This document shows positions 48,798 through 64,000 of a stretch of DNA of 64,000 bases, piece after piece. Source of the stretch: Amorphochlora amoebiformis. Its lineage: Eukaryota; Cercozoa; Chlorarachniophyceae. Location of the stretch: NCBI GenBank assembly GCA_054601695.1, contig BAAHQB010000085.1:372001-436000 (forward strand), written 5' to 3'. The number at the start of each line of letters is the position of its first letter. Positions within the stretch are counted from its first letter, which is position 1. The notes below the pieces were generated by a model. It was not told the origin of the DNA. It made no database searches and saw only the letters and a program-made list of their open reading frames with translations. The position numbers and the translations under genes are program-made.

Positions 48798-50396
48798 ATG
48801 TTGTGGCTACTCCAGCAGCATGCGGCCATTCCACGGACTATTAGAGGGTCAAAAGAAAATATTTTGACGCATTCTTCGGGAACACGTGTTCGTGGCCCCG
48901 AGGGCCTGATGGGCGCTTATTTGACGAGATATCGCTACCTGGCGCATCAGGAGAAGATTCGAAAGGTTTTCAATGGATCTTATTGTTAATCCAACGGGCA
49001 TGTCTAGTTTTTCCAAGACATTGATGTCCCTGGATTGAGTTCGGCGATGTTTTTTGGCCAGGCCCTCGAGGCTTACAAAAGAAGGCAAGGTGAAAGGCAG
49101 AGAGATTTGGGGAAGGATGAAATCAAGAGAGGTAATCCACTGTATCCAACTAGCTACCAATAGTATTAACTATTTGATTTCTCAGAACGGACGGTTACTC
49201 GCGAAGCAATCCACAGGTAACACAAAATTCGATTTACTCGTAGTCGCAACCCCCATCAACATGAGCTCTCATAACGCAGCTATTTTGAATCTGAGGTCGA
49301 TGTCGACAATGATGGGTAAATAAATCCTAGAACTAGCCATCGAGTTTCTGATTTTCACCATTCATTATCAGATATTATGACGAGCAAGAGCGATCAAGGT
49401 ACGAGCGGCCGCTCGAATTCCAGAAGGAAGAAAACCTGAAGGTATTGTAGTTTCACAATTAACTGGAATTATACCTAACTATACGAATATGCAGCCGATA
49501 CGGTGGACGCGGGGTGATCTTCTTGGCCACGGCGCTTTTGGAAAGGTTGACATCCCAGTGAACATGTGTGATCGATCGTGACTTTTCTCGCTTGCACACA
49601 TCAGGTGTACATGGGGATGAATTTGGACACCGGGAGTTTGATGGCCGTGAAGCAAATAGTGGTCATGCCTGCGGAGGATGAGAAGGAGAAGGACGAGAAC
49701 GATGATATGATGAGAGGTGTAAAGAAATCATTTTGGGTCGCTGTAGTTAATCTTCACAGCTTGTGATTTCTAAGGGGGGTTCAGGGAAATTTGTACAACC
49801 AGTGAAAAAGAGGTATTGGGGACTTATAGTCTTTGTCTGAATCATGAACTCGACTCTGATTACAATTGTGTTTTCTTTACTGCAACTAGCCGTGGACAGG
49901 GAGGTCGGGCTCCTACGCCAACTGCGACACCCAAATATAGTCCAATACATTGGAACAGGCCGTGAAGAGAACGCTCTCTTAGTCTACATGGAGGTTGGCA
50001 CCTTTCGTTCCGTTTGACTTCAGAAATATTTGAACCTCTTTTTTTCATTTCTCAGTATGTTCCGGGGGGAAGCATAGCCAAGTTATTACGTCGCTTCGGT
50101 AGATTCAGTGAGCGGGTCGTACGAGTGTACACGCGCCAGATTCTGATGGGGGTGAGTAAGTTGACTGAAAGTGATTCTATATACACAAAAATAAAAATGT
50201 ATACAAACGTTACATATTACTGCATTTTATTTTTTTATAAATATACTATTACTGTACTATATACTCATATGTATATCTATATGTATATATAATGTTTATA
50301 CATATATTGTCACACATATATATATATATATATGTATATAAATGTATGGTATATGTACATATACACACGGACACACACAAACACACATCACACACT

Positions 50397-50455
<59 letters not shown>

Positions 50456-51070
50456 GTAAGTACATTTTTATTTCCCACAATACCAGGTCGAATGCCTCCA
50501 TCAGCACCTCATCATGCATAGGGATATCAAGGGTGCCAATATACTTGTAGATAAGAATGGGACGTGTAAGGTATGGCTTGGTGCTCTTTTTTCCTCGTCA
50601 TATCCTGATGGCTTTCCAATCCCAGCTCAGCGACTTCGGCGCCGCGAGGTCCCTGCGGCAGATCCAAGTCAGCGACGGTCCGCCTTCCCTTCGGGGCACA
50701 CCATATTGGATGGCACCGGAGGTAATAATCCTCCGACTTATTCTTCATTAGAAATATGGGTGTGAAAACCTACTTCATCCTCTTGAATCTTCATACTAGG
50801 TCATCAAGCAAACCGGACATGGTAGGCAGGCAGACATCTGGAGCTTAGGATGCACGGTATATCACATTTTAGGCCGACGGATTTCGGACAAGCTGATCGT
50901 CAATCTTTGTTGTAGGTGCTCGAGATGCTCACGGGCAAGCCGCCGTGGAGCCATTTTAAGACGGCTGATGCTGCCCTCTTTCATATTGCTAAAACTGATA
51001 AAGTGATCCCTACGAACATATCGAAATATTCTATTATATGTATATATATATATATATACATGTATATCAT

Positions 51071-51124
<54 letters not shown>

Positions 51125-51367
51125 TATATATAATATATATATATGTATATATAATATATATATATATATATAGATACATATACATATATATATATGCATT
51201 TGTTGATACATGTTTACATAGATATCTTTAACACATATCTTTAACACATTATATATATATATATATATATTAAATTACATAAATATACGTGTAGACATAA
51301 ATATTAAACCATATAGTACATTTGTACATGTATACATACATTTACATGTGTGTAATTGTAAAAATGC

Positions 51368-51403
<36 letters not shown>

Positions 51404-51437
51404 TTAGTATACGTATATATATATGTATATATATTGT

Positions 51438-51474
<37 letters not shown>

Positions 51475-51569
51475 GTATATATATATATGTGTGTGTATAT
51501 ATACCTTTATCTATATGTGTATGTATGTATTGGATAGTTGCATATTTATTATAAATATATGTTTGCATA

Positions 51570-51613
<44 letters not shown>

Positions 51614-51658
51614 TATACGTATGTAAATATATATTTATATATATACATATATATATAT

Positions 51659-51714
<56 letters not shown>

Positions 51715-51769
51715 CACACACACATATATATATATATCATATTTGTGTGTATTTTACATGCATATACAT

Positions 51770-51846
<77 letters not shown>

Positions 51847-52994
51847 TATATGTTTACTATATAATACGTATGCATGTATCGTACAAGTTAACGTTGTATA
51901 ATCATATATATATATATATATATACATATATACATATTATATGTGTGTGTTTGTGCGTGTATATACATAAATTTATTTCTGTAATACACATTATATCATA
52001 TTCATGTCATGCAATAATATATAATACATATATGTACAGATATACTTGTACATATATTTATTTAATATGCACATAAAAAAAAATGCCCTCCTCCCAGGTC
52101 CCTCCGGTTCCACCTGAAGCCTCCGATAAGGCTCGGGAGTTCGTAAGTGCCTGTCTCGTCCGTGATCCCCGTCGCCGTCCCAATGCCACAAAACTACTCA
52201 CCTACGAGTTTGTCAAGAAGGATCTAAAAGATATTGCCAACTTTAGCCATCAATCCACAGCCAATTCCATATGCTCCGCCCCTTGCTCCCCTGCTAACAA
52301 TCGCCTTCCAGCTTCTAGTCGGAAGAGAGGAAAGTATTCAAAACCTCCTCCGCTATCAAAAAGACCTCCTCCCCTCAATCAGGCCTCAGCTTCGCATCCG
52401 CATTCATTCAGGCCGAGCGTGTCGTTAGCCTCGGCGTCATCCACAGGACCGTTGCGCAGACGCCTTGCGTCTACTTCCGACATAACTCGGGACCGGGTGA
52501 GCGTGGGAACAGCGAGACAGCTCGACGACCAGCTTAGTATGGTCCATGAACACGCACCTGTCGTGCCGTGGGGGGGGGATAAAAAAGACGACTGCAAACA
52601 TGAGGGAGACAGGATAAGCACAGGCGAGGCTTCCACCGCGGTCCGAAGCAAACCAGACAAGAAAATAGTAAGGTCGAGTAGCGCTCAGGAGCTCGACCGA
52701 CTGGCTACGAAGTCGCTTGAACGTTTAGCTCAAGAGAGGATTGATAGGAAGAGGTCGTCGACCAGTTCGTGTCCAACCTGCCAAAACCTAGAGCAAGGAG
52801 CGACCGAAGGAATGATAGAGGTATCAATCCTAGTTCATCCTTTCTTCTCGTCAGGTCAAACTTATGTGGCTTGGATTGGTGTTTTTCAGGACTTCTTAGA
52901 GAGAGCTTCAATCGCGTTCGAGATAAAGGAAGGCGACTCGGCCGACACTAAGACTAATCGATCATCAGATGGTGAGGGTATAATCGTTGTATAG
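48798..52994 (+). CDS. MAP kinase kinase kinase, NPK1/ANP-like (STE11 family)
   Basis: Serine/threonine kinase expected to phosphorylate MAP2Ks. Fourteen exons, 635 residues: 48798-48965, 49008-49131, 49186-49216, 49372-49441, 49495-49545, 49605-49716, 49890-49993, 50056-50151, 50487-50570, 50626-50721, 50800-50856, 50916-51002, 52098-52820, 52890-52994 (TAG); every phase matches. Residues 1-131 are a charged leader. Kinase domain about 136-400: Gly loop GHGAFGK (142-148), catalytic Lys in MAVKQ (164), [10 protein letters not shown] (His 263), DFG (283-285), GTPYWMAPE ending at 312, DIWSLGCT, and [18 protein letters not shown] and the [10 protein letters not shown] context are typical of NPK1/ANP kinases. 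All catalytic residues are present, so it is probably active. Residues about 400-635 are Ser/Pro/Arg/Lys-rich, probably a regulatory tail. The start could also be ATG 48909. The intron 51003-52097 is almost pure TA repeat. The 69-nt intron 52821-52889 is in frame and could be retained. Confidence 0.95.
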
Positions 52995-53632
52995 TCGAAT
53001 TTTCAGCGTGCATGCAAGGATGAAAAACTGCACGTCTTTTAATTATGTAAAAGTACAAGGTCAATTTCGAACACATTTGTAACAACATTAGTATTCCAGA
53101 TGTTTACAGTCTAGACTCTAGATCTATCAGGTACTTAGCCTACATCTTCTAGATCTTGTGTCTGAGTACTAGGAGTATGCTAGATGTAAATCAAGGGTAT
53201 GTCGCGGATCGATATATATCTAGCTAGGTATACCGGTGTGATTAAATAATCCTAGTACAGTACTTAGATCAGTCTAGATAGTGTATAAGATTCTAGAAGT
53301 AAGTCTAGTAAGCTAGTTGTATCACGAACCATCAGTAATATTATATATGAATCCATATGACACCAATATCCGTATACTAGGTATATCTTACTAATCTAGT
53401 AATATTCATGTTCCAGTGTGTATCTTCGACTGACTTAGTACGTAGAGAGTACCGTGGTACTAGTGGTAGTGCCGCGATATCAATCACATATCACTGTAAG
53501 ACTAATGCAAGATCTATCAAATTCGATGATCTACAACACGTAATCAACTTTAACACTATAGACACTGTGAATCATGTACACGGCCCGACTAGCGGTACTA
53601 AGTATACATAACTAGCGCTTACTACTACTGAG
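52995..53632. other. Convergent intergenic spacer, CTAG-dense
   Basis: Between the stop codons of the kinase and the RUN-domain gene. There is no TA microsatellite of note and no convincing exon. About 17 CTAG palindromes occur in about 640 bp, against about two or three expected. Confidence 0.65.
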
Positions 53633-63426
<9,794 letters not shown>

Positions 63427-63681
63427 ATCGGGACCCTTGGAGGGTGCCCTAGCGAGGCACCGGCTCGTCGCTGGACTTCTCTCGGCGGGAGTCGGCAAGG
63501 ACACGTGTAAATAGTCAAAGTAACTGTAGGTATTACAGGGTTTGTTGAAAGATTTAGTTTAAAAAACTTCGCGTCTGTCACCTCAAAATGTCACGGATTA
63601 CGATACGTGACGTCACCTATAATTACGTTTTACTTTCCGCTATGTCACGCCAAGGTAGCACTCCTCCGCTGGAAAGGGAAC
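63427..63681. other. Divergent intergenic region
   Basis: 255 bp between the starts of the RUN-domain gene and the plus-strand ORF at 63682. Ordinary composition, with two overlapping GTGACGTCAC-like palindromic sequences near 63594-63616 (CRE-like ACGTGACGTCAC) that could be a promoter element. No ORF supported. Confidence 0.45.
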
Positions 63682-63870
63682 ATGGCGGTTTGGCTTGACG
63701 CCTTTCATGACCCCGTGGCGAATGTAGATGCGTATTCCGAGTGTTTGGGCCTGGCCGACTTGGACGGATGTATGTTTAGATTCATGAAACTTTATTCCTT
63801 CATGTACAAGAGTGCGCGAAAAGAGCGGGGGACGCGCGATTCCTCCTCAGTGTCTCTGATCAAACGCTAG
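63682..63870 (+). CDS. Small ORF or first exon of unidentified gene
   Basis: ATG at 63682 opens a 62-residue frame (MAVWLDAFHD...) ending in TAG at 63868-63870. The first 33 residues have normal composition. A donor-like GGAT|GTATGT at about 63769 could end a first exon there, with the gene continuing beyond the window. The upstream ATG at 63644 leads to only 18 codons in another frame. It is divergent from the RUN-domain gene. No family recognised. Confidence 0.45.
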   Translation: MAVWLDAFHDPVANVDAYSECLGLADLDGCMFRFMKLYSFMYKSARKERGTRDSSSVSLIKR

Positions 63871-64000
63871 TTACGACCTGTAAGAGCATGTATGTTGACC
63901 GTTTAAATATGTAAGTGGATTTTTTGACTACAATGACCATATATATATTTTTATATATGTATATATATGTATATGCTGATTGTAACAATAGGTATGACTG
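63871..64000. other. Trailing sequence, no gene seen
   Basis: TA-rich sequence at the window edge, either an intron or the 3' flank of the ORF at 63682. Nothing else supported. Confidence 0.5.

Noticed and set aside
52995-53632. tRNA or other small RNA genes in the non-repetitive spacers
   Set aside because: I could not find a cloverleaf with conserved A and B box positions in any spacer.

Overview
Eukaryotic nuclear DNA from an intron-rich organism that I cannot place more precisely (probably a unicellular eukaryote). About half of the window is (TA)n-type microsatellite. Short GC-richer islands of roughly 20-220 bp are embedded in it. Almost every island is bounded by AG on one side and GT on the other, stays open in one frame and joins its neighbours in compatible phase, so the islands are exons and the TA sequence is intron. 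Long open frames inside TA, GA or CT repeats ([18 protein letters not shown]) are artefacts. TAA, TAG and TGA are all used as stops, so the code looks standard. The gene models are manual reconstructions from splice signals and reading phase, without RNA evidence.

Layout, with strands strictly alternating: (1) 161-1060 (+), 3' end of an unidentified gene; (2) 10419-1841 (-), an unidentified charged protein of about 310 residues; (3) 10947-13035 (+), TRM112, the small activator subunit of several methyltransferases, complete in seven exons; (4) 48755-13758 (-), a 35-kb unidentified gene with at least 60 exons and at least about 1,760 residues, helical in its N-terminal two thirds and Pro/Asn/Gly-rich later; (5) 48798-52994 (+), an NPK1/ANP-type MAPKKK of 635 residues in 14 exons; (6) 63426-53633 (-), a RUN-domain protein of about 550 residues in about 20 exons; (7) 63682-63870 or beyond (+), first exon or small ORF. 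Genes 2/3, 4/5 and 6/7 are head to head (527, 42 and 255 bp between start codons); 1/2, 3/4 and 5/6 are tail to tail. I see no operon-like or pathway link between the genes.

The three tail-to-tail spacers lack TA microsatellite for most of their length and are strikingly rich in the palindrome CTAG. Head-to-head spacers are not. No rRNA, tRNA, CRISPR or recognisable transposon coding sequence was seen.

The most unusual features are in the introns. Many contain decayed tandem copies of the neighbouring exon edge with its splice site (around 3.4, 5.5, 7.7, 8.8, 15.4, 18.9, 25.2, 25.97, 32.27, 34.24 and 39.29 kb, and others), and one complete exon is duplicated (56528-56599 and 56751-56798). 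TTAGGG-type telomeric tracts lie inside introns and are mostly oriented CCCTAA in the transcript, forming the pyrimidine-rich run before the 3' splice site. Introns often start GTATATATA and end TATAYAG, so the two ends could pair. A perfect inverted repeat with arms of about 45 bp lies at 44095-44206.
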